Assembly: GCA_023435705.1 (NCBI GenBank)
Contig: JAEYRH010000016.1
Span: forward strand, 744,001-808,000
Reading direction: 5' to 3'
Source of the DNA: Bacillota bacterium
Lineage (GTDB): Bacteria > Bacillota > Clostridia > Christensenellales > UMGS416
Length of the DNA: 64,000 bases
Below, piece after piece: positions 8,258 to 17,402 of the stretch; within the stretch, counting starts at the first letter, position 1; every line of letters begins with the position of its first letter. The translations under genes were made by a program, and so were the position numbers. Below the pieces are notes generated by a model. The model searched no databases, was not told the DNA's origin, and worked only from the letters and a program-made list of their open reading frames with translations.

Positions 8258-9745
8258 TCAGGCAGCGGAACTGCCGGCGGCTTCAGCACCGACATTAAAC
8301 TCTGACTTGGTCGGGAATACAAGCGCCACACCAAAGGCAACAACCAAACTGACGAGCATCGCGATGGCACCAGCCATCGGTGCGTCAAACCTGAATGTGC
8401 CGAAGGTAATGAAATTCAACACCATCGAGGTGGCAAAACCAGTGATCATGCCAGCCCAGGCCGCTGCTCCGCTGGCACGCTTCAGCCATAACCCGATCAG
8501 GAAGGGTCCCAAAAACGCGCCGGCCAGCGTGCCCCAGGAAACAGACATCAACGTAATGATCGTGGTGTTTTTATCCATGGCAATGTAGAAACTCAACAGC
8601 ACAAAGACAGCGCAGAACACGCGCATCAGCATCTTGACCGTCTGCTGCTTCATCTTCGGGAAAAGCACACCGCCCACAAGATCCATCGAGATTGCCGAGC
8701 TGGACACCAGAACCAGAGATGACAGGGTTGACATGCTGGCAGAAAGCACAAGCACCAGCACCACACCGAGCATGATTTCGGGCAGGGATTGCTGGAACAC
8801 AAGCGGCATCACGCGGTCAAAGTCTTTGGCGCCAAGATCATTCAGAGGCACCGCGTTATCCAGAAACAGCCTGCCGAACACGCCAAGGAAATAGGCGCCG
8901 CCGGCAATCACCAGCGCAAAAACAGTGGAGATAACCGTGCCCTTCACAATGGCTTTGTCATCACGGATGGCATAGAACTTATGCACCACATGGGGCAGGC
9001 CCCAAGTGCCCAGGCTGGTCAGCAACACGAAAGAAAGCAGGCTCCAGATTCCGGGAGGGCCTACAAGCTGCGTGAGCTTCGGATCGATCTCCGTAAGCTG
9101 CCTCAGGCCTTCGGACAGGCCACCCACCTTCTGGTGAGAGAGCACCATCACGATCACCGCAGTAATGCCTGCAAGCATGATGATTCCTTGGAAGAAGTCG
9201 GAAAGCGCAGTGGCCTTGTAACCGCCCAGCACCAGGTAGATGCCGGTGAGCACCGCCATACCCAGCATGCAATAAAAGAACGGGATGCCGATGATCGTTT
9301 CGGTGAGATAGCTCAACCCCTGATAAACAGAAGCCGAATAGGGCACAAGGAACACGAAGATCAACACCGCCGAGGCAATTTTCATCGCCTTGCTGTTAAA
9401 CCGCTTCTCAAAGAATTCCGGCATCGTGCTCGCGTTCAGCGCGTGGGTAATCCGCCGGGTGCGCTTGGCCAGCACCAGCCAGGCAAGCAGGCTGCCGATC
9501 AATGCGTTGCCTATGCCGATCCACACTGCCGACATACCAAAGCCCCACCCCACTTTGCCAGCGTAACCAATCATGATCACGGCGGAAAAATATGTGGTGC
9601 CATAGGCAAAGGCTGTCATCCAGCCGCCCACATTGCGACCGCCAAGAAAAAAGTCGTTGAGGTTTTTGGTTTTCTTTGAAGTGTATACTGCAATAGCGAC
9701 GAGCATCAGGGCATATAAGCCCAACAAAATGTAAATGGAAACCAT
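8258..9745 (-). CDS. sodium:solute symporter (SSS family)
   Basis: A 495-residue transporter with about 13 hydrophobic segments, driving solute uptake with Na+. The start at 9745 is chosen because GGAAGG lies 9 bases upstream and the product starts MVSIYILLGLYALMLVAIAVYTSKK, a normal SSS N-terminus. An ATG at 9754 touches the Shine-Dalgarno. Family landmarks are DFFLGGRNVGGWMTAFAYGTTYFSA near residues 28-52 and the GGYKATALSDFFQGIIM signature near residue 175. The substrate (proline, pantothenate, acetate and others are known in the family) is not determined here. The tail after residue 480 is short and polar. Confidence 0.9.
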   Translation of the reverse strand: MVSIYILLGLYALMLVAIAVYTSKKTKNLNDFFLGGRNVGGWMTAFAYGTTYFSAVIMIGYAGKVGWGFGMSAVWIGIGNALIGSLLAWLVLAKRTRRITHALNASTMPEFFEKRFNSKAMKIASAVLIFVFLVPYSASVYQGLSYLTETIIGIPFFYCMLGMAVLTGIYLVLGGYKATALSDFFQGIIMLAGITAVIVMVLSHQKVGGLSEGLRQLTEIDPKLTQLVGPPGIWSLLSFVLLTSLGTWGLPHVVHKFYAIRDDKAIVKGTVISTVFALVIAGGAYFLGVFGRLFLDNAVPLNDLGAKDFDRVMPLVFQQSLPEIMLGVVLVLVLSASMSTLSSLVLVSSSAISMDLVGGVLFPKMKQQTVKMLMRVFCAVFVLLSFYIAMDKNTTIITLMSVSWGTLAGAFLGPFLIGLWLKRASGAAAWAGMITGFATSMVLNFITFGTFRFDAPMAGAIAMLVSLVVAFGVALVFPTKSEFNVGAEAAGSSAA

Positions 9746-9808
9746 GGCTACCATCCTTCCGTACTGCGAAACTTTGTACTTTTTGATTGCCTGCCATACT
9801 ACATCGTA

Positions 9809-9837
9809 AATATAGCATACAATGCCATGGCAAACAA
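9809..9837 (-). promoter_or_regulatory. promoter of the sodium:solute symporter gene
   Basis: Minus strand -35 TTGTTT (9837-9832), 17-base spacer, -10 TATATT (9814-9809) preceded by TGC as an extended -10. About 64 bases before the start. Confidence 0.5.
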
Positions 9838-10018
9838 GACAGTTCATCACGAATTTTTACTTTCCGCCATTCCACAACACCACAATTATACGGTATTTTG
9901 ACATGATTCGACGTGAAACAACTTTGTTTCTCAAAGCAAATTGTGCAGCATATAGAACACATGATAAGATTTTGGCCATTGCATCCGTGCGTAGTACTGC
10001 ACGTGAAGGAGGATTGAC

Positions 10019-11281
10019 ATGACCGACGCCACGAAGCCCGCCATGCATAACCGCTGGGTGCCAGTCATCGCCAGCATTGCCATTCAACTCTGCCTCGGCA
10101 CTGCCTACATTTGGAGCGTCTTTCAAAACGGCATCGCGACCAAGCTCTTTGGAGGCGACAACGCCGCCGCCGGGCTCACATTCTCCTTGCTGCTGGGCGT
10201 GCTCACCTGCGGCAGCACCATTGGCGGTATGCTGCAGGACCGATTCAGCCCCAGGCCAGTGATCATTGGTGGCGGCATCCTCCTGGGAATCGGGTTTGTG
10301 CTGGCCTCCTTTACGACAGACGCGGCGCCATGGATGTTATGGCTGACGTATGGTGTGCTAGGTGGGTTCGGCATGGGCACAATATATTCCACAACCATCG
10401 CCTGCTGCCAGAAATGGTTTCCGGATAAGCGTGGTTTCATCACCGGCATGATCGTGGCCGCTCTGGGGTTCGGCGGCGTGGTGTTCACACCGTTGGCGGA
10501 GCTGCTGATCAAACAGCTTGGCGGCGGCTCGCCAGGCGTGGGCGAGCTCAGCACGTTCGCGTGGCTGGGTGCGATCTTCATTCTCGTGTGCGTGGCCGGC
10601 GCATTTTTCGTGAAGAATCCGCCGGAGGGCTATCGTCCGGAAGGTTGGCTGCCGCCGGTGAAGAAAGGTGTCACATCGGCCAATGAGGATTTTTCTCCCC
10701 GTGAAGTGGTGCGCACACCGCAGTTTTACATGGTGACCGGCACGTTGATGCTGGCCTGTATGGCTGGGCTCATGATGATCGGCTTTGCCAAGCCCATCGC
10801 CATTGCCAAGGGCCTGGGCGAAGTCGCTGCCGTGGGCGTGATGGTGATCTCGATATTCAACTCCTTCGGCCGCCTGTTCTGGGGTTGGGTGTCAGATAAG
10901 TTGGGCAGGAAAAACACCATCCTGCTGTTGCTGGCCGCCACGGCTGTGACCATCCTGTTCGTAAACCTGGCAACAGGCTATTGGATCTTTGCGCTGATCG
11001 CACTGGTTGGTCTGTTTTACGGCGGCTTTCTGGGCGTGTTCCCAGCCCTCACTGCCGACTTCTTTGGCACCCGCAGTATGGGTATGAACTACGGCATGGT
11101 TCTGCTGGGCTTTGGCATCGGCGCGGTGGCATCTTCTTACATTGCAGGTTACTTCAAAAACGTGGCAGCGCAAGACATCAACCTGATGCTGCCCGCGTTC
11201 TTGATCGCTTCGGCGGCCGCCGTGATAGGCCTTGTATTGATGATTTTTGTGAAGCCACCAAAACACAAAAAGGCTGTATAA
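10019..11281 (+). CDS. OFA-family MFS transporter (oxalate/formate antiporter-like)
   Basis: A 420-residue, 12-segment major facilitator protein. The OFA family signature is the N-terminal NRWVPVIASIAIQLCLGTAYIWSVFQNGIA. GGMLQDRFSPRPVIIGGGILLGIGFVLASF follows, then the Gly-rich YGVLGGFGMGTIYSTTIACCQKWFPDKRGFITGMIVAALGFG in segments 4-5. Characterised members exchange oxalate for formate, but many relatives carry other carboxylates, so the substrate is open. GGAGG lies 6-10 bases before the ATG. Single gene; it converges with the acetyltransferase gene at 11348. Confidence 0.88.
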   Translation: MTDATKPAMHNRWVPVIASIAIQLCLGTAYIWSVFQNGIATKLFGGDNAAAGLTFSLLLGVLTCGSTIGGMLQDRFSPRPVIIGGGILLGIGFVLASFTTDAAPWMLWLTYGVLGGFGMGTIYSTTIACCQKWFPDKRGFITGMIVAALGFGGVVFTPLAELLIKQLGGGSPGVGELSTFAWLGAIFILVCVAGAFFVKNPPEGYRPEGWLPPVKKGVTSANEDFSPREVVRTPQFYMVTGTLMLACMAGLMMIGFAKPIAIAKGLGEVAAVGVMVISIFNSFGRLFWGWVSDKLGRKNTILLLLAATAVTILFVNLATGYWIFALIALVGLFYGGFLGVFPALTADFFGTRSMGMNYGMVLLGFGIGAVASSYIAGYFKNVAAQDINLMLPAFLIASAAAVIGLVLMIFVKPPKHKKAV

Positions 11282-11347
11282 CACATATCGTCGCCCCCCC
11301 TGCTCAACCCTATCGCATCCTATTGCGGCAGGCAGGCAGGGGGGTGC

Positions 11348-11758
11348 TTACAGGTCTTTGGAAAACAGTGCGATGTCTTCCCGCAGTGTCCAACCCTTGC
11401 ACCAAAAGGCTCTGCCAATTTCATTGTCCGCCAGCACAAACACGTGGCATTTGTCGATACCAGCCTGCCTGAGCGATTCCAGGCAGTGTTGCACAAGCAT
11501 TGTACCGATGCCCTTGCTGCGATTCTCAGGCCGCACAGCCACATGATAAAGGAAGCCCCGCCGCCCATCGTGGCCACACATCGCTGTGCCGATCAATTCA
11601 TTCCCTTCAAGGCAAACCGCGCTCATGCCGGGGTTTCTGCCCAGAAAGCGAGCAATGCTCTCTTGCCCATCAGCCTGCACGAGCCTCACGCCGGGTGTTG
11701 CCTGCCATAATGTTACCATTGCGGGATAGTCACCCAGTTCCATTTCACGGATCGTCAT
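11348..11758 (-). CDS. GNAT family N-acetyltransferase
   Basis: A 136-residue acetyl-CoA-dependent acetyltransferase. The ATG at 11758 is preferred over 11776: GAAGGTG lies just before it and MTIREMELGDYPAMVTLW is the normal GNAT opening. The acetyl-CoA loop is VRPENRSKGIGTMLVQHCLESL (about residues 75-96), with Q/RxxGxG/A in the form RSKGIG. The C-terminal EIGRAFWCKGWTLREDIALFSKDL is typical of small ribosomal- or drug-type GNATs. Substrate unknown. Confidence 0.85.
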   Translation of the reverse strand: MTIREMELGDYPAMVTLWQATPGVRLVQADGQESIARFLGRNPGMSAVCLEGNELIGTAMCGHDGRRGFLYHVAVRPENRSKGIGTMLVQHCLESLRQAGIDKCHVFVLADNEIGRAFWCKGWTLREDIALFSKDL

Positions 11759-11838
11759 CGGCGCACCTTCTTCCATGATGGTTTTTGAAGTCCATGCTTA
11801 ATTATACACGTTATTGCATTATTATTCAACTCAATGGT

Positions 11839-11867
11839 TTGACAACTTCAAATTATGGTGTTAGCAT
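11839..11867 (+). promoter_or_regulatory. promoter of the QueG-like gene
   Basis: -35 TTGACA (11839-11844, full consensus), 17-base spacer, -10 TAGCAT (11862-11867). Transcription from here would start near 11873. This supports ATG 11893 as the start of the gene rather than the ATG at 11866. Confidence 0.5.
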
Positions 11868-11892
11868 GAAGAAAAATGTTGCGAGGAATCCC

Positions 11893-12846
11893 ATGCATCA
11901 AAGCATTCAAAAGGAGTTCGCTCAAGCAGGTCTTCGTGTGGGCGTAATCGCCGCCTCGCACCTGCAGGAACTGCAATCAGAGCTAGACACTCTGAGACAA
12001 GATGGCTTCCTCGGCACGGGAGTGCAGCGATCCATTGATCGGTTCAAACTGAACGAGGCGCTGGTAAGAACCGAACAGACCGTTCTGATCCTGGCCACAC
12101 CAGCGGCGATCGGCCAGGCAGTATTCCACCTCAATGGAACAAGGCTCACAACACTCATCCCACCAACTTATATTGAGATGGGAAGCGTGCCGGCAATGAT
12201 GGAAAAGCGTATGAATCAAATCCTGCAAAAGTACAATTATCATGCCAAACATGAACGCTGCCTGCCTGCCAAAATGCTGGCTGCATATGGCGGCCTCGCC
12301 GAATATGGCCGAAACAATGTGTGTTATGTGGAGGGGTTGGGCAGTTTCGCTCTGCTCACAACCTATTTGACCGATATGCCCTGCACACAGGACGATTGGC
12401 AGAAGCCACGCCGTATGGACAGTTGCATAAGCTGCACCGCCTGCACCGGTAACTGTCCCACCGGGGCAATACAAAAAGGCCGGTCTGTCATCGATGGAGA
12501 GCGATGCCTCACCATGCACAACGAAGCACCATCCTCCGTGCCCTTCCCTTCCTGGATCAGCCCCTCAGCACACCATTGCCTGGTCGGCTGCATGCGCTGC
12601 CAGACAGCTTGCCCCATAAACAGGGATGCTTTGAGCTTCCTTGCCCCGCCGGTTGCCTTCGATGAAAGGGAAACTGCCTTGTTGATCAACGGTGAGGCAG
12701 CGGACACGCTGCCCGCCTCCACACGCAACAAAATGGCTCAAATCAATATGGATCTTTACTACGACGCGCTGGCTAGAAACCTTCAGGCGCTCTCGATGGC
12801 GTCCGCCTGCACCTGTCCGGATCCATTCAGAGGTGTGGCGGAGTAA
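11893..12846 (+). CDS. QueG-like double-[4Fe-4S] protein (epoxyqueuosine reductase family)
   Basis: A 317-residue iron-sulfur protein related to epoxyqueuosine reductase QueG and reductive dehalogenase domains. The cluster motifs are CISCTACTGNCPTGAI (about residues 178-193) and CMRCQTACP (about 235-243). Upstream, KMLAAYGGLAEYGRNNVCYVEGLGSFALLTTYLTDMP corresponds to the QueG region before the clusters. The C-terminal HEAT-like repeats of full QueG are absent or reduced. The start chosen has GAGGA at 11883-11887. The frame also stays open back to 11785. The last 64 bases overlap the convergent HD-GYP gene. A true queuosine role is uncertain; it could be another corrinoid-type reductase. Confidence 0.75.
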   Translation: MHQSIQKEFAQAGLRVGVIAASHLQELQSELDTLRQDGFLGTGVQRSIDRFKLNEALVRTEQTVLILATPAAIGQAVFHLNGTRLTTLIPPTYIEMGSVPAMMEKRMNQILQKYNYHAKHERCLPAKMLAAYGGLAEYGRNNVCYVEGLGSFALLTTYLTDMPCTQDDWQKPRRMDSCISCTACTGNCPTGAIQKGRSVIDGERCLTMHNEAPSSVPFPSWISPSAHHCLVGCMRCQTACPINRDALSFLAPPVAFDERETALLINGEAADTLPASTRNKMAQINMDLYYDALARNLQALSMASACTCPDPFRGVAE

Positions 12847-14072
12847 AACCGGCTGTACTCCTGCCGTGCCCGCTGCTGTTCCTCTTTGCGGTGACGATCG
12901 ATTTCAGACACATGCTGAACCAGGTGCTCCACCACATATTCGTCCAATGCGCCTGAACGGGCCATGCCGGATACAAGCTCCAACGCCTTGGAGATTTCCA
13001 TTCCCATACGGTATGGGCGGTCCTCCATCACAGCCACAAACACATCTGCCACGGCCATGATGCGCGCGCCAAGAGGCAATTTGTCGCCACTCAAATGGAA
13101 TGGATAACCTTTTCCATCCAGGCGCTCATGGTGCATTGCCGCCCAAGCACGGATTGTGTCGAATTCCTGTATCCCCAGCAAAAGACGGTTCGTATAATAC
13201 GTATGGCAGCGGATTTTATCAAACTCAGCTTTAGAAAGCGCCGCCGGTTTTTCCAGTATCCCCTCCGGCACGATGAGCTTGCCGATGTCATGAAGATAAC
13301 CGGCCAACCGCATCATCACGCGCTCCTGCCGTGAAAACCCGCAATGCCCCGCCAGCATTTCGGCTACAACCGACACACCGGATGAATGGCTTGCGGTGAA
13401 ACTGCTGCGAAAGTCGATGATCTGGCTGTAGAGCTTGCCCAGGCTCATCAGATCATCTTCTTCCAAGTGCAGGTTCCTCGCCAGCGCCGACTCGAACAAC
13501 GGTTTACTGAATGCGTCACGGGCATCCAACCAGAAACTTTCCACCTTTGAAACACCCTCAAACATATCCACAAGCGCCGGCATGAACATCTTGCCGCTGC
13601 TCATCTTGATTCTCTCACGGATCTCTTCCACATGGTATAAGGAAAAATCAGGCTTCATCAATACCGAAACGCGGTCTGCCAGGAAAATGATCTGGCTTTC
13701 CAGAGGGATTTCCTCCCCCTCCGCTCCTTTCTGTTTGCCCCAATTCCAGAAAGTGTGATGATATCGGATCATTGGGGCGATATGAGCGAAGGGGCGAAAC
13801 CGCTTCAGAAGCATATAGCCATATTCTGCGTGAGTTCCCGAGTTCTCATCAAAGCTCAGCAGATCCAGCCTGTCATGGGTGCGCAGGCCACCGATGTCGT
13901 GCAGTGCCGCGGCAAGGATCAGGTTTTCATACCGGTTGCCGTGCAGGCCGCAAGCATCACCCAAATAGCTGGCGATGCAGGCGACGCGGCGGTGATGGTT
14001 GTTCACCTCGCTGCTGACCAGGTCCACAGTCTCTGCAAGGCTCTCGATGAGGCTGCTGATGCGAATAATCAT
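12783..14072 (-). CDS. tandem HD / HD-GYP domain phosphodiesterase
   Basis: A 429-residue cytosolic protein with two HD domains. The first has HHRR (residues 26-29) and HD at 58-59. The second is a complete HD-GYP domain, with HSSG (229-232), HDIGK (261-265), HH near 314 and the signature HHERLDGKGYP at 314-324. HD-GYP enzymes hydrolyse cyclic di-GMP or related cyclic dinucleotides. No receiver or sensor domain is attached. The ATG at 14072 has GGAG upstream; a GTG at 14078 is also in frame. Its end overlaps the QueG-like gene tail to tail by 64 bases. No GGDEF protein is in the window. Confidence 0.88.
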   Translation of the reverse strand: MIIRISSLIESLAETVDLVSSEVNNHHRRVACIASYLGDACGLHGNRYENLILAAALHDIGGLRTHDRLDLLSFDENSGTHAEYGYMLLKRFRPFAHIAPMIRYHHTFWNWGKQKGAEGEEIPLESQIIFLADRVSVLMKPDFSLYHVEEIRERIKMSSGKMFMPALVDMFEGVSKVESFWLDARDAFSKPLFESALARNLHLEEDDLMSLGKLYSQIIDFRSSFTASHSSGVSVVAEMLAGHCGFSRQERVMMRLAGYLHDIGKLIVPEGILEKPAALSKAEFDKIRCHTYYTNRLLLGIQEFDTIRAWAAMHHERLDGKGYPFHLSGDKLPLGARIMAVADVFVAVMEDRPYRMGMEISKALELVSGMARSGALDEYVVEHLVQHVSEIDRHRKEEQQRARQEYSRFYSATPLNGSGQVQADAIESA

Positions 14073-14189
14073 ATGCACTCCATACCGAACACAAAAAATC
14101 GAACACCATTATATGCCCGTAAATGAGCCTGAGATAACGGAACAACTGCATTCTAGCGCACAAACCATAACCTCAAACGCAAAAGAAGA

Positions 14190-14205
14190 GCGCTCAGTTG
14201 AGCGC
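14190..14205 (-). terminator. Rho-independent terminator of ribulokinase
   Basis: A 7-bp inverted repeat (14190-14196 with 14199-14205), followed on minus by a T-rich tract (TCTTCTTTT). It lies 23 bases beyond the araB stop. Confidence 0.7.
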
Positions 14206-14228
14206 CCTTCCTGACTTGGTAATGCTGA

Positions 14229-15896
14229 TCAGGCCTTTTGTTCTTCGCGGATGGCTTTCAGGCGCTTCATCACATCATTGGCGCCGCGGCCGAAATAGTC
14301 ATGCAGAAGCTCATACTCCCGATAAAGCTTCTCATACATGGCCACATTTTCAGAGATCGGGCGATACACTTTGTCCATCACGCGGCCCATCTCTTGCGCC
14401 GCGTCAAAGATTGTATCATAGCCGCCGCGTGCCTTGCCGGCAGCCACAGCACCAAACATCGCAGAGCCCACAGCAGGAGCCTGGCTGGAAGCCGCAATGC
14501 GGATCTCCATGTTGGTCACATCGGCATAGATCTGCATCATCAGCTCGTTCTTCTGGCTGATGCCGCCGGCGGCATACAGCTCGTGGATGTCCACACCATA
14601 CTTCTTGAAGTTATCCACGATCATGCGGGTGCCATAGGCTGTGGCCTCGATGAGTGCGCGGTAGATTTCCTCCGGTTTGGTCAGCAGCGTCATGCCCAGC
14701 ATCAAGCCGGTCAGGTCCACATCCACAAGCACCGAGCGGTTGCCGTTCCACCAGTCCAGCGCCACCAGGCCGCTTTCACCGATTTTCAATGCCGCCGCCT
14801 TTTCCGTCAGCAACTGGTGGATCCCGACGCCCTTGGCCTTGGCTTCCACCTCATAGGCAGCCGGCACGCAGTTTTCCACGAACCACTCAAAGTGATCCCC
14901 CACGCAGCTCTGGCCAGCTTCGAAGCCGGGGAAGCCCGGCAGGATGCCGTCTTCCACCACGCCGCACATGCCGGGCACGATCTTCTCCTGCTCGCCCACC
15001 ACCATGTGGCAGGTGCTGGTGCCCATGATCATCAGCATTTTGCCAGGGCCGGTGATGCCCACCGCGGGCACTGTCACATGGGCGTCCACGTTGGCCACGG
15101 CCACGGCGGTGCCGGCAGCAAGGCCGGTGCGGGCAGCCATCTCGGCGGTCACCTCGCCGGCCTTTGTGCCCAGCGGGTAAATGTCGTTGGAAAGCTTGTC
15201 TTCCACCACATTTTCAAGCCTGGGGTCCAGCGCCTTGAAGAACGCCTTTGACGGATAGCCCTCCTTTTTCGACCAGGTGGCTTTGTATCCGGCTGTGCAG
15301 CTGTTGCGGCGCTCATTGCCGGTGAGCTGCATCACGACCCAGTCTGCAGCCTCCATGAAGCGGTCGGCGGCCGCATAAACCTCCGGTGCTTCATCGAGCG
15401 TCTGCCAGATCTTGGGGAACATCCATTCAGAAGAAATCTTGCCGCCATAACGCTTCAGGAAGCGTTCCCCCATCTCCTCAGCCTTGGCATTGAGGGCGTT
15501 TGCCTCATCCTGCGCGGCATGGTGCTTCCAGAGCTTGATGTAGCTGTGGGGGTTGTGTTCCCATTCGGGCTTCATGCAAAGCGGCACACCAGCCTTGTCC
15601 ACCGGCAGCATCGTGCAGGCGGTGAAATCAATGCCCACGCCGATCACATCGGCTGCGGCGACGCCTGATTCCTTGAGCACCGCCGGGATCGTTTGCTCTA
15701 GCACCTCGATGTAGTCACCGGGATACTCCAGCGCCCAGTCCGGCAGCAGCTTCGTGCCATCGGGCAGTTGCTCGTCCATCACGCCGTGGGTATAGGCCTT
15801 CACCGCTGTAGCCAGCTCTCGCGCCGTGCCCAGCTCAACCAGAACCGCGCGGCCCGACTGTGTGCCGAAGTCCACGCCAATGGCATACTTACTCAT
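14229..15896 (-). CDS. araB: ribulokinase
   Basis: A 555-residue FGGY-family kinase that phosphorylates L-ribulose (and other ribuloses) to the 5-phosphate with ATP. Ribulokinase-specific features are the length, YAIGVDFGTQSGRAVLVE at the start, GVGIDFTACTMLPVD near residue 85, PLCMKPEWEHNPHSYIKLWKHHAAQ near residues 105-124, and GTSTCHMV near residue 293. The FGGY ATP-site signature AAGGISQKNELMMQIYADV lies near residue 440. GGAGGAATCCAT precedes the ATG. It is a single gene with its own promoter and terminator. No araA, araD, sugar transporter or regulator is present in the window, which is unusual. Confidence 0.93.
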   Translation of the reverse strand: MSKYAIGVDFGTQSGRAVLVELGTARELATAVKAYTHGVMDEQLPDGTKLLPDWALEYPGDYIEVLEQTIPAVLKESGVAAADVIGVGIDFTACTMLPVDKAGVPLCMKPEWEHNPHSYIKLWKHHAAQDEANALNAKAEEMGERFLKRYGGKISSEWMFPKIWQTLDEAPEVYAAADRFMEAADWVVMQLTGNERRNSCTAGYKATWSKKEGYPSKAFFKALDPRLENVVEDKLSNDIYPLGTKAGEVTAEMAARTGLAAGTAVAVANVDAHVTVPAVGITGPGKMLMIMGTSTCHMVVGEQEKIVPGMCGVVEDGILPGFPGFEAGQSCVGDHFEWFVENCVPAAYEVEAKAKGVGIHQLLTEKAAALKIGESGLVALDWWNGNRSVLVDVDLTGLMLGMTLLTKPEEIYRALIEATAYGTRMIVDNFKKYGVDIHELYAAGGISQKNELMMQIYADVTNMEIRIAASSQAPAVGSAMFGAVAAGKARGGYDTIFDAAQEMGRVMDKVYRPISENVAMYEKLYREYELLHDYFGRGANDVMKRLKAIREEQKA

Positions 15897-15928
15897 ATGG
15901 ATTCCTCCTGCGAAATGTTGACATGAAG

Positions 15929-15957
15929 AATATAACAGATTGGGTCGTTCTCTTCAA
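15929..15957 (-). promoter_or_regulatory. promoter of ribulokinase
   Basis: Minus strand -35 TTGAAG (15957-15952), 17-base spacer, -10 TATATT (15934-15929), about 33 bases before araB. No obvious AraR-type palindrome or catabolite-repression site was found beside it by eye. Confidence 0.6.
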
Positions 15958-16058
15958 TAAAGATGTGGATTCGATTGCCAGGGAATCGCCAGACTTGCGC
16001 TTCCCATCCGAACATTTGTTTGGTATTCTATCATTGATCAAACAGCAGGAGTGGGCAT

Positions 16059-16691
16059 ATGACGCACATCGAGGATTTTTACACCGTAGCCACAAAACGC
16101 CGCACCGTGCGAAGCTTTCAGGGCAAACCCGTGGAATGGGATAAAATCCAGCGGGTGCTGGAATGCGGCATGAAAGCCCCCACCAATAACCACGCGCGGG
16201 ATTGGCACTTCGTTTTCCTGAAAAGCCTCGAGCTGAGAAAATCCATCCTGGAAAGCAGCGGCGCCTTCAGCCGCACGCCAGACAGGGAGTTTCTGGATAA
16301 AGTGCTGTCAAAGCTGAAAGACGACACACAAAAGCAAGTATACGCCTATTCTGTGCCATTGCAGGAGAGAATCCTGCTCACGGCGCCGGAAGTGCTGCTC
16401 GTTTGCTACCGGATGGGGAAAAAACTGCAGGACTGCGAGCGACTGTTTGACCTCAATGGATTTGCGTCTGCATGGCTGGTTGTGGAAAACATCCTGCTTG
16501 CCATGGCGGCAGAGGGGCTATTCGGCGTCACAATGGTGCCATTCCGCACAGATTTACTCAAAGAGATGCTGGGTATTCCCGACGAATACGAAGTTGCGAC
16601 CTTTCTCCCCTTCGGATATCCCGCAACAGAGCCGGTAATACCCCAGATCAACAGGAACTTTGAGGATACGGTGCACATTGACCGGTGGTGA
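16059..16691 (+). CDS. nitroreductase family protein
   Basis: A 210-residue FMN-dependent oxidoreductase-fold protein. It opens TVATKRRTVRSFQGKPVEWDKIQRVLECGMKAPTNNHARDWHFVFL (residues 7-52), the FMN-phosphate region. The second FMN region is SAWLVVENILLAMAAEGLFGVTMVPF (about 138-163), and the C-terminal signature is EVATFLPFGYPA. Only distant similarity to the nitroreductase at 5067 is evident, so this is a separate subfamily. It diverges from araB with a 162-base gap. AGCAGGAG precedes the ATG. Substrate unknown. Confidence 0.85.
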   Translation: MTHIEDFYTVATKRRTVRSFQGKPVEWDKIQRVLECGMKAPTNNHARDWHFVFLKSLELRKSILESSGAFSRTPDREFLDKVLSKLKDDTQKQVYAYSVPLQERILLTAPEVLLVCYRMGKKLQDCERLFDLNGFASAWLVVENILLAMAAEGLFGVTMVPFRTDLLKEMLGIPDEYEVATFLPFGYPATEPVIPQINRNFEDTVHIDRW

Positions 16692-16703
16692 CAAAATTTG
16701 TCG

Positions 16704-16732
16704 TAAACACGGGCAATACTCTGTGATATAAT
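16704..16732 (+). promoter_or_regulatory. promoter of the phosphodiesterase gene
   Basis: -10 TATAAT at 16727-16732, preceded by TGA (extended -10). A weak -35 TAAACA lies at 16704-16709 with 17-base spacing. The dyad GACAAA-A-TTTGTC (16690-16702), overlapping the preceding stop codon, lies just upstream and could be an operator. Confidence 0.5.
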
Positions 16733-16781
16733 TATTGATTATCGCATCCTACAAAAAGTATGATACAAAGGCGGTCCGGCA

Positions 16782-17384
16782 ATGAAGCTGCTGCTCGTCT
16801 CCGACAAAGAGGACAAGTATATTTGGGACTACTTTGACGCGGAGCGCTTCAAAGATATCGACCTCATCATCTCCTGCGGAGATATGAAGGCCGAATACTT
16901 GTCATTTCTGGTGACGATGATCAGCAAACCACTTTTCTATGTGCCGGGCAACCATGACAAAGCTTATCTGAGGCAGCCTCCTGAGGGATGCACCTCGATT
17001 GATGATGATTTGATCGAATACAATGGCCTCAGGATCATGGGGCTCGGTGGCAGCATGCGATACAATCTGGGCCATTATCAATACACCGAGAAAGAGATGG
17101 AGAAGCGAATCAAAAAGCTTTGGTTCAGTTTATGGCGTAAAAAGGGCTTTGACATCCTGGTGACCCACGCGCCTGCAAAGGATTGCGGAGATGGCCCTGA
17201 CCTCTGCCACTCGGGCTTCCAGTGCTTCACCGACCTGGTCGCCAAATACAAGCCTAGATACCACCTGCATGGTCACAACCATCTGGAATACGGCAACTTC
17301 CCCAGAATCACCACCTGCGGGCAGACCACCGTGATCAACGCCTGCGGTTATTACATTTTGGATACGGAAAAAGACTTGAAATAG
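16782..17384 (+). CDS. calcineurin-like metallophosphoesterase
   Basis: A 200-residue two-metal phosphoesterase. The motifs run in the family order: GDMK in place of GDxH after LIISCGDMKAEYL (about residues 25-40), PGNHDKA (about 57-63), THAPAKDCGDGPDLCHSG (about 127-144) and HGHNHLEYG (about 164-172). The lack of a signal peptide suggests a cytosolic enzyme acting on nucleotides or phosphodiesters. The extra Asp-Gly-Pro-Asp-x-Cys-His segment after the third motif is typical of the YfcE/MJ0936-distant group. It converges with the exonuclease gene, 18 bases apart. Confidence 0.87.
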   Translation: MKLLLVSDKEDKYIWDYFDAERFKDIDLIISCGDMKAEYLSFLVTMISKPLFYVPGNHDKAYLRQPPEGCTSIDDDLIEYNGLRIMGLGGSMRYNLGHYQYTEKEMEKRIKKLWFSLWRKKGFDILVTHAPAKDCGDGPDLCHSGFQCFTDLVAKYKPRYHLHGHNHLEYGNFPRITTCGQTTVINACGYYILDTEKDLK

Positions 17385-17402
17385 CCATCTTATCACAATG
17401 CC

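Noticed and set aside
11294..11345. C-rich/G-rich arms between the OFA transporter and GNAT genes as a terminator
   Set aside because: CCCCCCCTG and CAGGGGGG could pair, but the loop is over 30 bases and no T tract follows on either strand, so I did not list it as a feature.
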